The notes beneath the pieces are model-generated. The model saw only the letters and a list, made by a program, of their open reading frames with translations. It was not told the origin of the DNA and ran no database searches. Both the position numbers and the translations under genes were made by a program. A stretch of DNA of 43,380 bases from Geobacteraceae bacterium (GTDB lineage Bacteria > Desulfobacterota > Desulfuromonadia > Geobacterales > Geobacteraceae): NCBI GenBank assembly GCA_029975275.1, contig JARKPN010000134.1, positions 1 through 43,380 of the forward strand, written 5' to 3'. Within the stretch, counting starts at the first letter, position 1. Every line of letters starts with the position of its first letter. This document shows positions 25,170-32,873 of this stretch, piece by piece.

Positions 25170-25235
25170 GGTGACGCGAGGCACAGGGCTTGAAACTTAG
25201 TTTTTCCTCGTGCCCCGCGCCTTGCGCCTCGCGCG
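25170..25235. repeat. Palindromic GCGAGGC/GCCTCGC repeat after dedA
   Basis: ACGCGAGGC near the left end and GCCTCGCGCGT at the right end are complementary; the core reads CCCCGCGCCTTGCGCCTCGC. The same 16-base word GCCTTGCGCCTCGCGC occurs inside the cbiD coding region (35223-35238 on the other strand). It lies between two converging genes, so it may act as a terminator region. Confidence 0.55.
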
Positions 25236-25244
25236 TAGTCTTGT

Positions 25245-25907
25245 TTATCCGAGAACGGCCTTCCTGAACTCGTCGATTCCCATCTGCTCCACGATGCGGC
25301 AGAGGCGCTCCTTCTTGCCGCACGACTTGTAGTAGCTGATGATCTTCTCGATGATGGCCAGCACCTCGTCATCGGTGGCGATATCCTCCACCAGCACGTC
25401 GGCGATGCGCGGTCTCATGCCGGAGTTGCCTCCCACCAGGATCTTCCACCCCTTAGGCGTTCCCATCACGCCGATGTCCTTCACCCATACCTCGGAACAG
25501 GAGAGCATGCAGCCGGAAACCCCCATTTTCATCTTGTTGGGGAGCTCCATGGCATGGTAGATGGCGTCCACCTTCAGGCCCAGACCGACCGAGTCCATGA
25601 CCCCGCGTTTACAGAAGGTGGTGCCGGGACAGATCTTGACGCTCCGCACGCACAGCCCGATGGCGGCACCGGGCGCCTGGTTCAGGTCCTTCCAGGCGTT
25701 GTCCAGGTCCTCTTCCTTGAGTCCCACCAGGGCGATACGCTGGGCCGAGGTCAGCTTGACCGCCTGGACCTTGTATTTGTCGGCCACGTCGCAGATCCTG
25801 CGCAGCGTCGCCGTGTTGGTGATCCCGCCGGGGATGTGGGGGGCAATGGCATAGGTTTCCCTGTCCCGCTGCAGGATGGCGCCCTTTCCGAGAATATCCT
25901 TCTTCAT
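25245..25907 (-). CDS. Small siroheme/[4Fe-4S] sulfite/nitrite-reductase-like protein
   Basis: A 220-residue protein with a nitrite/sulfite reductase ferredoxin-like N-terminal half (about 25-75, ITNTATLRRICDVADKYKV) and the siroheme/4Fe-4S half with CPGTTFC (Cys-x5-Cys) and GCMLSC (Cys-x3-Cys), the spacing of siroheme proteins. It is about a third the length of normal sulfite reductase and matches the low-molecular-weight type described in sulfate reducers. Those accept six electrons, but their physiological role is uncertain. No electron partner, ferredoxin or flavodoxin is nearby. ATG 25907 follows GGAGGAACCG, so it is preferred over the upstream ATG 25919. Siroheme links it to the tetrapyrrole genes elsewhere in the window. 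Confidence 0.85.
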   Translation of the reverse strand: MKKDILGKGAILQRDRETYAIAPHIPGGITNTATLRRICDVADKYKVQAVKLTSAQRIALVGLKEEDLDNAWKDLNQAPGAAIGLCVRSVKICPGTTFCKRGVMDSVGLGLKVDAIYHAMELPNKMKMGVSGCMLSCSEVWVKDIGVMGTPKGWKILVGGNSGMRPRIADVLVEDIATDDEVLAIIEKIISYYKSCGKKERLCRIVEQMGIDEFRKAVLG

Positions 25908-25990
25908 CGGTTCCTCCATGATGTATTTTTAGTGAAGGTAAATTTGTAGCACAGTTTCCCCGTAAAAGGAAGGGGTGCGGGCGCCGAAGG

Positions 25991-26034
25991 CAGGGGCGAT
26001 CCCTGTGATCGCCCGATGGAAGGGCATGCCGCTA
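25991..26034. repeat. GGGCGATC/GATCGCCC hairpin repeat abutting the MFS stop codon
   Basis: GGGCGATC and GATCGCCC form a perfect 8-bp stem around CCTGT. The layout AGGGGC-...-GTG-...-GCCC-...-GGGCAT matches the element at 43013-43071. Its last bases, CCGTAG on the minus strand, supply the MFS stop codon. Confidence 0.55.
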
Positions 26035-27276
26035 CGGCTGCTCGACCCGTTCCATGTCTTCCCTGATATAGCGGGTGCAGAGGAAGCAGAACCCGGCGGC
26101 GGCCGCAATGGCGATCGGCGTGGTGAGGAGGGCTGTTCTGAGCCCCCACAGGTCGGAGAACCATCCCAGGATGGTTGGTGATACCGCGTCCCCCAGGGCG
26201 TGGATGAAGAAGATGTTGATGGCGAAGGCCATGGCGCGGCAGGCGGGCGGGCTCACGTTGACGATTACGGTATTCAGGGGGCCGGTGTTGAAGAACAGGA
26301 AAAACTCGGCAAAGAACGCCGCCGCCAGGCAGAGGGGGAGAGAATCGGCGGCGATGGCCAGCACGGCGATGGGAATGCCGATGATGAAGCCCCAGCCGGA
26401 CACCAGCAGGTATCCCTTGGGGGTCCTGCTCTGCAGCCGGTCGCCGATCCATCCCCCCGAGAGGGTGCCGGTGATCCCGGCCAGCACGGTGATGGCACCG
26501 AACAGGGTGTTCCCCCTGGCCACGTCCAGGTGGTGGATCCGGTAGAGGAAGGTGGGCATCCACTGGGCCAGCCCGCCGATGGCGAAGGTCATGGCGGCCA
26601 TGGCCAGGGTGTTGCAAATGAAGGACTTGTTCCGCAGGAAGATCCGGTAGCCGGACGGTTTGGCGGCCGATTGCCCGGAGTCTCCAGCAGCCGGGGTGTC
26701 GCACCGCGGGTCCCGCAGGAACCAGACCGCAGCGGCGACCAGAAGCCCTGGAATCCCCACGATGAGGAAGGCGGCCTGCCAGCCCAGGTGGTAGCCCAGC
26801 AACCCGCCCAGGAGATACCCCAGGGCGCTCCCCACCGGGATGGCCAGGTAGAAATAGGACAGGATACTGCCGCGCCGCTCCCTGGGGAAGAAGTCCGAAA
26901 TGATGCCGGGGGAGACCGTACCGAAGCTCGCCTCGCCGATCCCCACCACGGTGCGGGCCGCCAGGAGCGAACGGTAGCCGGGCGCGACACCGGACAGGAC
27001 CGTGGCCAGGCTCCAGACCGCCACCCCGGCCGAGGCGAGCCGGATGCGGTTGCCCCGGTCTCCCAGCCAACCAAGGAACGGCGCTGAGCACATGTAACAG
27101 ATCATGAAGGCGCTCCCCAGGAAGCCGAGCGCCGTGTCCGAAAGCGCGAAGTCGGCCTTTATCAGGGGAAACACGGCGTACAGCACCTGCCGGTCGATGT
27201 AGTTGAGCAGGTTGACGGCCAGGAGCAGCGCCAGGGCGTAGCGGCTGTAAGCGGCAGAAGGTTTGTTGTTTGTCAT
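26032..27276 (-). CDS. MFS transporter, spinster-like
   Basis: A 414-residue major facilitator with 12 predicted membrane spans. NLLNYIDRQVLYAVFP (about 21-36) in helix 1 and GWLGDRGNRIRLASAGVAVWS (about 69-89) in the loop 2-3 region match the spinster-type group; the second signature after helix 8 is GGWIGDRLQSRTPKG. A Ser/Pro-rich central loop (about 195-210) splits the halves. The substrate is unknown; relatives carry lipids or carboxylates. It lies between the siroheme-protein gene and a copy of the folded repeat, downstream of the cobalamin cluster in the same direction, but the 275-base gap suggests its own unit. Confidence 0.85.
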   Translation of the reverse strand: MTNNKPSAAYSRYALALLLAVNLLNYIDRQVLYAVFPLIKADFALSDTALGFLGSAFMICYMCSAPFLGWLGDRGNRIRLASAGVAVWSLATVLSGVAPGYRSLLAARTVVGIGEASFGTVSPGIISDFFPRERRGSILSYFYLAIPVGSALGYLLGGLLGYHLGWQAAFLIVGIPGLLVAAAVWFLRDPRCDTPAAGDSGQSAAKPSGYRIFLRNKSFICNTLAMAAMTFAIGGLAQWMPTFLYRIHHLDVARGNTLFGAITVLAGITGTLSGGWIGDRLQSRTPKGYLLVSGWGFIIGIPIAVLAIAADSLPLCLAAAFFAEFFLFFNTGPLNTVIVNVSPPACRAMAFAINIFFIHALGDAVSPTILGWFSDLWGLRTALLTTPIAIAAAAGFCFLCTRYIREDMERVEQP

Positions 27277-27354
27277 GGCATAATCGGCTTTTCTCGATTT
27301 GTTGGTTTCCCCCTTAGCGAAAGGGGGATGTAGGTCCCTGGCAAAACTATATCA

Positions 27355-27541
27355 GTATCCATCCGGAAAGTGCCGGTTGGGGTCGGCCCGGAACTTCCCC
27401 GAAGCCCCTCGCAATCGGACGTCGGACTTCACCGGTACAATGGCCGTCATGCCTGAACAGGCAGCTGTCCCACGAACATGCAGGGGTTCCGCACGAGAGG
27501 CTCCGTGAAAGCCCCGGACCGACCCTGACGGACATTTTTCC
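27355..27541. repeat. Folded intergenic element, copy 2 (187 bp)
   Basis: It shares with 5954-6146 an almost identical left block (AGTWTCCATCCGGAAAGTG, then GGAACTTCCCCGAAGCCCCT) and right block (GAGAGGCTCCGTGAAAGCCC, then CATTTTTCC). The main stem is GGGTCGGCCCGG (27380-27391) with CCGGACCGACCC (27514-27525); compared with copy 1 two pairs have changed on both sides and stay paired, and one pair became a G-U on the minus strand. The centre (27419-27492) is unrelated to copy 1. It is the only notable content between the MFS gene and cbiB. Confidence 0.7.
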
Positions 27542-27551
27542 AATAGATACA

Positions 27552-28514
27552 TTATATGGTCAGTACGGAGCACCAGAAAACTATCGTACCCCATAGAAGC
27601 AGCATCAGCGCGGTGGCGCCATACATCAGCCGGACGACCCCCCGCCAGGACTCAGCCGAGAGGCTTCGCAGCGGGTCCCCTATGGTCGGCTTCTCGACCG
27701 GTTTGCCGAAGTAGCGGTTGGTCCCCCCCAGCATGACCCCCAGCGCCCCGGCCGCGGCCGCCTCCGGGATGCCGCTGTTGGGCGAGGAGTGGTTCCTTCC
27801 GTCACGGACCATGATCCGGAAGGCGCCCTTTCCGGACAGGCGGACCAGCGGCGCCGTCGCGACCATCAGCAGCCCGGTCAGGCGGGCCGGCAGCCAGTTG
27901 ACCAGGTCGTCGAACCTGGCCGAGGCCCGACCAAAAAGCAGGTAACGGTCGTTCTTGTACCCCACCATCGAGTCCAGGGTGTTCACCGCCTTGTAGGCTA
28001 GTCCCAAGGCCGGACCGCCGAGCATCAGGTAGAATAAGGGAGCAATCACCCCGTCCGACGTATTCTCCGCAACGGTCTCCACCAGAGCTCGCCAGATCTC
28101 CGGCTCGGTGAGGCCGTCCGTGTCCCGTCCTACGATGCGGGACAGGTACAGCCGCGCCCCTTCCAGGTCACCGGCCGTCAGCCGGTCGGCCACCAGCTTC
28201 GACTCGACGTGCAGGGAGCGGGCCGCCAAGCAGGTCCAGGACAGGACCGCAGCCACGGCAAAACCCAGGTAGGGGTGGACGGCGTACGCTCCCTTCAGCA
28301 GCAGGACCGCCGCGAGGTAGGTCACCCCGACGATCACGATGAGCAGCAGCACCCCGCCCAGTCGTTCGCTTCGAATCAGCCGCCGGAGGATCTTTTCCAG
28401 CCCGGCGATCATCCGGCCGATCCCTACCACCGGGTGGGGCAGCCGGCGCGGGTCGCCGAGGCAGAGGTCCAGGAGGAGGGCGGTGAACAATATGTCAGGG
28501 GTGATGGGGTGCAT
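27552..28514 (-). CDS. cbiB: Adenosylcobinamide-phosphate synthase CbiB
   Basis: A 320-residue membrane protein that attaches aminopropanol (phosphate) to adenosylcobyric acid. Family blocks: DLCLGDPRRLPHPVVGIGRMI (about 16-36), LVETVAENTSDGVIAPLFY (about 146-164), YKAVNTLDSMVGYKNDRYLLFG (about 175-196) and NHSSPNSGIPEAAAAGALGV (about 238-257). Four or five membrane spans are predicted. No cobD for the aminopropanol phosphate precursor is seen. Last gene of the cobalamin operon. The start ATG 28514 has no clear ribosome binding site, so it may be slightly off. Confidence 0.94.
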   Translation of the reverse strand: MHPITPDILFTALLLDLCLGDPRRLPHPVVGIGRMIAGLEKILRRLIRSERLGGVLLLIVIVGVTYLAAVLLLKGAYAVHPYLGFAVAAVLSWTCLAARSLHVESKLVADRLTAGDLEGARLYLSRIVGRDTDGLTEPEIWRALVETVAENTSDGVIAPLFYLMLGGPALGLAYKAVNTLDSMVGYKNDRYLLFGRASARFDDLVNWLPARLTGLLMVATAPLVRLSGKGAFRIMVRDGRNHSSPNSGIPEAAAAGALGVMLGGTNRYFGKPVEKPTIGDPLRSLSAESWRGVVRLMYGATALMLLLWGTIVFWCSVLTI

Positions 28515-28560
28515 TCATGTACTGGTTCTGTTCTTTATACATTGAACGTCCGGTTTTTAG

Positions 28561-28612
28561 ATCCCCCCTCCCGACCTCCCCCCGCTGGGGAGGGCTAGGG
28601 AGGGGGCTTAAT
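28561..28612. repeat. C-rich/G-rich repeat at the cobQ 3' end
   Basis: Two or three alternating blocks (CCCCCCTCCCGACCTCCCCC, then GGGGAGGGCTAGGGAGGGGG) form a hairpin. The cbiH-cobQ stop (28595-28597) is inside it, so the last residues KPPP are encoded by repeat sequence. It is a member of the same family as 71-109 and 1050-1084. Confidence 0.55.
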
Positions 28613-30925
28613 CCCACAGATCCCGAACAGACTCTCCATATCCAGGTTCCGCTCCAGGTGTTCCGCCAGCAGATCGAAGGGGTCTTCCATTCCGCTGCCT
28701 GCGGTCATCGCGGGCAACCCTTTTTCCTTTCTGATCCGGTTCAGGAACGCCGACCGGAAACCGTGGTTGTCGAAGATGCCGTGCAGGTAGGTGCCGAACA
28801 CCCGGCCGTCCGGCGAGACCGCGCCGTCAGTGATAGCCACCTCCCGGCCGGAGCGGCGCAGCAACTGGGCAAAAGGCTTGGCCTTGGGGCCGAGGGTAGT
28901 TTCTCCCAGGTGGATCTCGTACCCTGTGACCATCCCCTCGCACCCCGGCGCCGCCAGGGACGCTCCCCGCAGCAGCCGGGCCTCGGCCTGGTGGGTCTCC
29001 TTTTCCGGGAGCAGGACCGTTTCCACGTCCAGCAGCGCGAGCCCCGGCGCCTCGCGACGGTCGGATTCCAGGCCGTGCGGGTCCAGGATCCGACTTCCCA
29101 GCATCTGGTAGCCGCCGCAGATGCCGACCACGGGACCGGTAAAATTTCTGACCCCTTGATCCAGTCCCTGTTTCACGAGGAACGCCAAGTCGCCAATGGT
29201 GGATTTGCTCCCGGGCAGAATCAGGGCGTCCAGGCCATCCAGCCCGCTTGCATCCTCTATGTAACTGAGGGTAACGTCCGGCTCCGCTTCCAACGCATCG
29301 AAATCCGTATAGTTGGAGATGCGTGGAAAACGGATCACCCCGATGTTGATTTTGCTTTCCTCGTTCCTTTTGCCTCTGGCCTCGTTCCTTCGCCGCTCCA
29401 GCGCCACGCTGTCCTCTTCGGGGATCCGGAAGTGGCTGAAGTACGGTATCACCCCTAGCACCAATACGCCGGTACGTTGCTCCACGAACTCAATTCCCGT
29501 AGCGAGCAGGGACGGGTCGCCACGGAACTTGTTGATGACGACCCCCTTGACCAGTTCCCGCTCGGCCGGCTCCAGCAACTCCAGGGTCCCCACGATCTGG
29601 GCGAACACCCCGCCCCGGTCGATGTCCGCCACCAGGATGCAGGGGCAGCCGGCCATTGCCGCCACCCGCAGGTTGGCGATGTCGTGTGCCTTCAGGTTGA
29701 TCTCGGCGATGCTGCCGGCCCCCTCGATGACGATGAAATCGTAGTCGTTACGCAGGCGTTTGAAGCTCTCCTCTACCCCACGGAATGCCTCGGGCTTGTA
29801 GGCGTTGTACTCCTTCACCGACATGTTGCCCACCACCTTCCCTTGGACGATGACCTGGCTGCCGGTGTCCGAGTTGGGCTTGAGCAGCACCGGGTTCATG
29901 TCGGTGTGAGGGGCGATGCGGCAGGCCTGGGCCTGCACCGCCTGGGCCCGGCCGATCTCGCCCCCCTCCAGGGTGGCGAAGGAGTTGAGGGCCATGTTCT
30001 GGGACTTGAACGGCGCCACTGAAACGCCCCGGTTGCGGAGGATGCGGCAGAACCCGGCCGCCAGCACCGACTTGCCCACGTCCGACGCGGTGCCGACGAA
30101 CATGAGGGCGCGTCCCGCGCCCAGGCGAAGGGCTAAAGGCGAAGGGCTAAAGGTTATATCCGGGTCTCCCTGAGCCTTTAGCCCTTGACCCTTAGCCCCG
30201 GTTTTGTATCCCCTGGGCGTCACCATCCTTCCCAGGCCGTCCAGGTAGGTGGCGGAGTTGCCGATTATGACCAGCGAGAACATGTCGATCCGCTCAACCG
30301 GCAGGTCCGCCAGGGTGGAAACGATCCGCTCCTCTCCGCTCCGGCAGGCGTTGCGTACTATCCCGACCGGTGTTTCCCGCGCCTTGGTCCGAAGCAGGAT
30401 CTCCCTGGCCCGCTCGATGTGCCGTACCCTTCCCTTGCTGCGGGGGTTGTAGAGGGCGATCACGAAATCCGCGGCAGCGGCAGCCTCCAGCCGCCGCTCG
30501 ATCTGCTCCCAGGGTGTGAGCAGGTCAGAGAGGGAGATGACCGCGAAGTCGTGCATGAGCGGGGCGCCCAGCACCGAGGCGGCGGCCTGCACCGCCGAGA
30601 CGCCGGGCACGCTGACCACCTCGACGGCGTCCGGCGGCGCCAGCTCCAGCACCAGCCCGGCCATGCCGTACACCCCGGCGTCGCCGCTGGAGACCAGGGC
30701 AACGGTCTTCCCCTCCCGTGCAAGGCGGATGGCCTCCCGGCAGCGTTCAACCTCTTTCGTCATGCCGGAGGAAACGACCTCCTTGCCGGCCAGCAGCGGT
30801 CCGATCAGCTTCAGGTAGGTGGCGTAGCCCACCACGACAACTGAGGATTCGATGGCCTCGCGGGCCTCGAACGTCATATGCTTCAGGTCGCCGGGACCGA
30901 GGCCGACGATAAACAGTTTCGACAT
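28595..30925 (-). CDS. cbiH-cobQ: CbiH (precorrin-3B C17-methyltransferase) fused to cobyric acid synthase CobQ
   Basis: A 776-residue fusion of two enzymes that are normally separate. Residues 1-241 are CbiH/CobJ: GLGPGDLKHMT (8-18), VSSGDAGVYGMAG (78-90), SVPGVSAVQAAASVLG (105-120), LYNPRSKGR and IIGNSATYLDG-RMVTPRG; it methylates C17 and contracts the ring. Residues about 272-774 are CobQ: GTASDVGKS (278-286) binds ATP, NSFATLEGGEIGRAQ follows, and the glutaminase domain carries nucleophile Cys603 in GICGGYQ; it amidates four carboxylates of cobyrinate diamide. The linker (243-270) is encoded by an inverted repeat (30124-30200). A second repeat encodes residues about 511-524 before the glutaminase domain, and a third the final KPPP. 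There is no stop or ribosome binding site between the domains. Confidence 0.9.
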   Translation of the reverse strand: MSKLFIVGLGPGDLKHMTFEAREAIESSVVVVGYATYLKLIGPLLAGKEVVSSGMTKEVERCREAIRLAREGKTVALVSSGDAGVYGMAGLVLELAPPDAVEVVSVPGVSAVQAAASVLGAPLMHDFAVISLSDLLTPWEQIERRLEAAAAADFVIALYNPRSKGRVRHIERAREILLRTKARETPVGIVRNACRSGEERIVSTLADLPVERIDMFSLVIIGNSATYLDGLGRMVTPRGYKTGAKGQGLKAQGDPDITFSPSPLALRLGAGRALMFVGTASDVGKSVLAAGFCRILRNRGVSVAPFKSQNMALNSFATLEGGEIGRAQAVQAQACRIAPHTDMNPVLLKPNSDTGSQVIVQGKVVGNMSVKEYNAYKPEAFRGVEESFKRLRNDYDFIVIEGAGSIAEINLKAHDIANLRVAAMAGCPCILVADIDRGGVFAQIVGTLELLEPAERELVKGVVINKFRGDPSLLATGIEFVEQRTGVLVLGVIPYFSHFRIPEEDSVALERRRNEARGKRNEESKINIGVIRFPRISNYTDFDALEAEPDVTLSYIEDASGLDGLDALILPGSKSTIGDLAFLVKQGLDQGVRNFTGPVVGICGGYQMLGSRILDPHGLESDRREAPGLALLDVETVLLPEKETHQAEARLLRGASLAAPGCEGMVTGYEIHLGETTLGPKAKPFAQLLRRSGREVAITDGAVSPDGRVFGTYLHGIFDNHGFRSAFLNRIRKEKGLPAMTAGSGMEDPFDLLAEHLERNLDMESLFGICGIKPPP
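29354..29395. repeat. In-frame repeat in the CobQ interdomain linker
   Basis: On the minus strand the 11-base word AAGGAACGAGG occurs twice, separated by 10 bases, encoding RRRNEARGKRNEES (residues 511-524). It falls just before KINIGVIRFPRISNYTDFDALE, the start of the glutaminase domain. The repeat keeps the frame open. Confidence 0.5.
30124..30200. repeat. In-frame hairpin joining CbiH to CobQ
   Basis: AAGGGCTAAAGG and CCTTTAGCCCTT are perfect 12-base arms, extended by a second pair GGGCTAAGGG / CCTTTAGCCC with one mismatch, around a loop of about 22 bases. The layout resembles the non-coding hairpin at 32031-32080. Translated, it encodes AKGQGLKAQGDPD-x-FSPSPLALRL between the two enzyme domains. 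Confidence 0.65.
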
Positions 30926-30934
30926 AACGCTGTG

Positions 30935-31996
30935 TTATCCTTTGATAATTTCCGCAACAGCCAGTGTCACGTTGCCGCTCTTGACCTTTTTCAGCAGCAG
31001 GCTTCCGCCGTCGGAGGCGAGCAGCGCCGCCGGCTCGGCCACGCCGACCGCGCCGACGGCATCCATGGCATGTCGGGACGGTGGGGAGGGGGGTGTTACG
31101 GAGTTCAGCTCGCTGCTTTCATAGCACACGACAGGGAGCGAGTGCCTTTCCGCAAAGGCCAGCAGGCCCGGCTCGCCCTGTTTCGCCGATGCCGTTGCGA
31201 TGCAGCGGACGCTCTTGAGGGAGAGGAACTGGCGCTTCAGGTTGGCGATGACCACCTCCTCGATCTCCTCCGCGGAGGTGCCGCTGTTACAGCCGATACC
31301 GAGCACCAGGTTCCTGGGGCGGAGCACGAGAAGCTCCGGCGACAGGATCCGGGGAGGGAGGCTGCGGTTGGTGACGAACAGGAACCCCTGGGCGCTGCTC
31401 CGGAGCGCGGAGTTGAAATCGGTGTGAAAGGTCAGTCTCCCCCGGCCGCAGAAAGACTGCTCCACCCGCCCGGTCGGATCCACCACCGCTATGTGCCGGT
31501 TTTCCAGGAGGAGGGAGTTCAGGACCTTGACCCGTGAGAGTTCTTCGATGACCCACCCATGCTCTTTGGCTATCGTGTCGAAGGAGGGGAGGCCGTTGGC
31601 GTCGGTGGCGGTGGTGATGACCGGGGTGGCGTCGGCCAGTCGGGCACAGCGCTCGGCCAGCTGGTTCGCCCCGCCCAGATGGCCGGAGAGGAGGGAGACG
31701 GCGAACCTGGCGGCGTCGTCCATGACCACCACCGCCGGGTCCCGGTCCTTCCCCTCCAGCAGCGGGGCGATCAGCCGCACCACGATGCCGGTCGCCATGA
31801 TGCAGACCAGTCCGTCGTACTCGCGCCAGAGTCGCGTCACGAGTTCCTTGAGACATTCCTGAAAGACGGAGCAGGAGGAATCGACCTGGTCGGCCAGTTT
31901 GGGCGGCAGGTGGAGCAGCGCGTCGGGCAGGGCTTCGGCAAGCCGCGCGCCCAGCCGTGCGCCGTTGCCGGTTATGGCGATGATGGCGGTCTTCAT
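30935..31996 (-). CDS. cbiG: Cobalt-precorrin-5A hydrolase CbiG
   Basis: A 353-residue enzyme that opens the delta-lactone of cobalt-precorrin-5A and releases acetaldehyde in the anaerobic pathway. The N-terminal part (about 1-125) includes LVCIMATGIVVRLIAPLLEGKDRDPAVVVMDDAARFAVSLLSGHLGGANQLAE, the CbiG signature. A middle region leads to the C-terminal CobE-like domain (about 225-350) starting LVLGIGCNSGTSAEEI. Its presence marks the early-cobalt, oxygen-independent route. It starts 91 bases after cbiF, the gap being mostly a hairpin repeat, and ends 10 bases before the fusion gene. Confidence 0.94.
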   Translation of the reverse strand: MKTAIIAITGNGARLGARLAEALPDALLHLPPKLADQVDSSCSVFQECLKELVTRLWREYDGLVCIMATGIVVRLIAPLLEGKDRDPAVVVMDDAARFAVSLLSGHLGGANQLAERCARLADATPVITTATDANGLPSFDTIAKEHGWVIEELSRVKVLNSLLLENRHIAVVDPTGRVEQSFCGRGRLTFHTDFNSALRSSAQGFLFVTNRSLPPRILSPELLVLRPRNLVLGIGCNSGTSAEEIEEVVIANLKRQFLSLKSVRCIATASAKQGEPGLLAFAERHSLPVVCYESSELNSVTPPSPPSRHAMDAVGAVGVAEPAALLASDGGSLLLKKVKSGNVTLAVAEIIKG

Positions 31997-32030
31997 GTTA
32001 CGCTCCGCGCAACAGCCTGCTAAAGGTAAA

Positions 32031-32080
32031 AGGGCAAAAGGGATTTTAAGTCCCTTGGCTCTTGGCCCTTTGCCTTTGGC
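32031..32080. repeat. Non-coding hairpin between cbiF and cbiG
   Basis: AAAGGGC pairs with GCCCTTT and AAGGGA with TCCCTT inside it, so the whole gap can fold into one stem. The words match the style of the hairpin fused into cbiH-cobQ (30124-30200). It may affect mRNA stability within the operon. Confidence 0.55.
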
Positions 32081-32086
32081 CTGTGG

Positions 32087-32863
32087 TTAGACGATGGTTC
32101 CTTTCCTGCGGCCGTGGGAAAATTCCCGGTCGTACAGGAGCGATTTCGCCTTCAATCCCTCCTGTCGCGCCTTGAGCACGTCACCCACCAGGATGATCGC
32201 CTGTTTATCGATGCCGGCCGCCCGCACCCGGCCGGCGATGTCCTCCAGGGTCCCTTCGATGACCAGCTCGTCGGGCCAGGAGGCGCGGCAGACCACCGCC
32301 ACGGGCGTTTCAGTGGTATAGGAACCCATCATCAGCTCCTCTACCACCCGCTCGATCAGCGAGACCGACAGATAGATGACCAGGGTGGCGCCGATGCGGG
32401 CGATTTCGCCCAGCGACTCCCGCTCCGGCACCGGGGTCCGGCCGGCCAGCCGGGTGATGATCACGGTCTGGGAAACCTCCGGCAGGGTCAGCTCCTGTTT
32501 CAGGGCGGCTGCAGCGGCAAAGGCGCTGGTCACTCCCGGTATGACCCCGTAGGTTATGCCGAGCCGGTCCAACTCCGCCATCTGCTCCTGGATGGCGCCG
32601 TAGACGGAGGGGTCGCCGGTGTGGAGCCGGACGACTTTTTTCCCGGCCGGCACAGCCTCGGCGATGACCGCGGTGGTCTCCTCCAGGGTCATGGAGGATG
32701 AGTCGTACACCTCGGCCCCGGGGGCATGGCTACGCACCAGCTCCCGGTCCACCAGGCTCCCGGCGTAGACGACCAGGTCCGCCTCCCTCAGGAGCCGGGC
32801 GCCCTTGACGGTGATCAGCTCCGGGTCGCCGGGGCCGGCGCCGATGAAATGGACCTTTGGCAC
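32087..32863 (-). CDS. cbiF: Cobalt-precorrin-4 C11-methyltransferase CbiF
   Basis: A 258-residue SAM-dependent uroporphyrin-III-C-methyltransferase-type enzyme that methylates C11 of cobalt-precorrin-4. It carries VHFIGAGPGDPELITVKGARLL (4-25), the SAM loop LHTGDPSVYGAIQEQM (about 80-95), IPGVTSAFAAAAAL (about 108-121) and the TRLAGRTPVPERESL block near 137-151 that distinguishes CbiF from the other methyltransferases. The C-terminal extension (RREFSHGRRK-like) is ordinary. It begins 11 bases after cbiL. Confidence 0.95.
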   Translation of the reverse strand: MPKVHFIGAGPGDPELITVKGARLLREADLVVYAGSLVDRELVRSHAPGAEVYDSSSMTLEETTAVIAEAVPAGKKVVRLHTGDPSVYGAIQEQMAELDRLGITYGVIPGVTSAFAAAAALKQELTLPEVSQTVIITRLAGRTPVPERESLGEIARIGATLVIYLSVSLIERVVEELMMGSYTTETPVAVVCRASWPDELVIEGTLEDIAGRVRAAGIDKQAIILVGDVLKARQEGLKAKSLLYDREFSHGRRKGTIV

Positions 32864-32873
32864 GAAAACCTCC

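Noticed and set aside
31060-31110. TPPSPPSRHAMDA stretch in CbiG as another repeat insertion
   Set aside because: Only one or two residues seem extra and the DNA lacks a clear palindrome or a match to other repeats.
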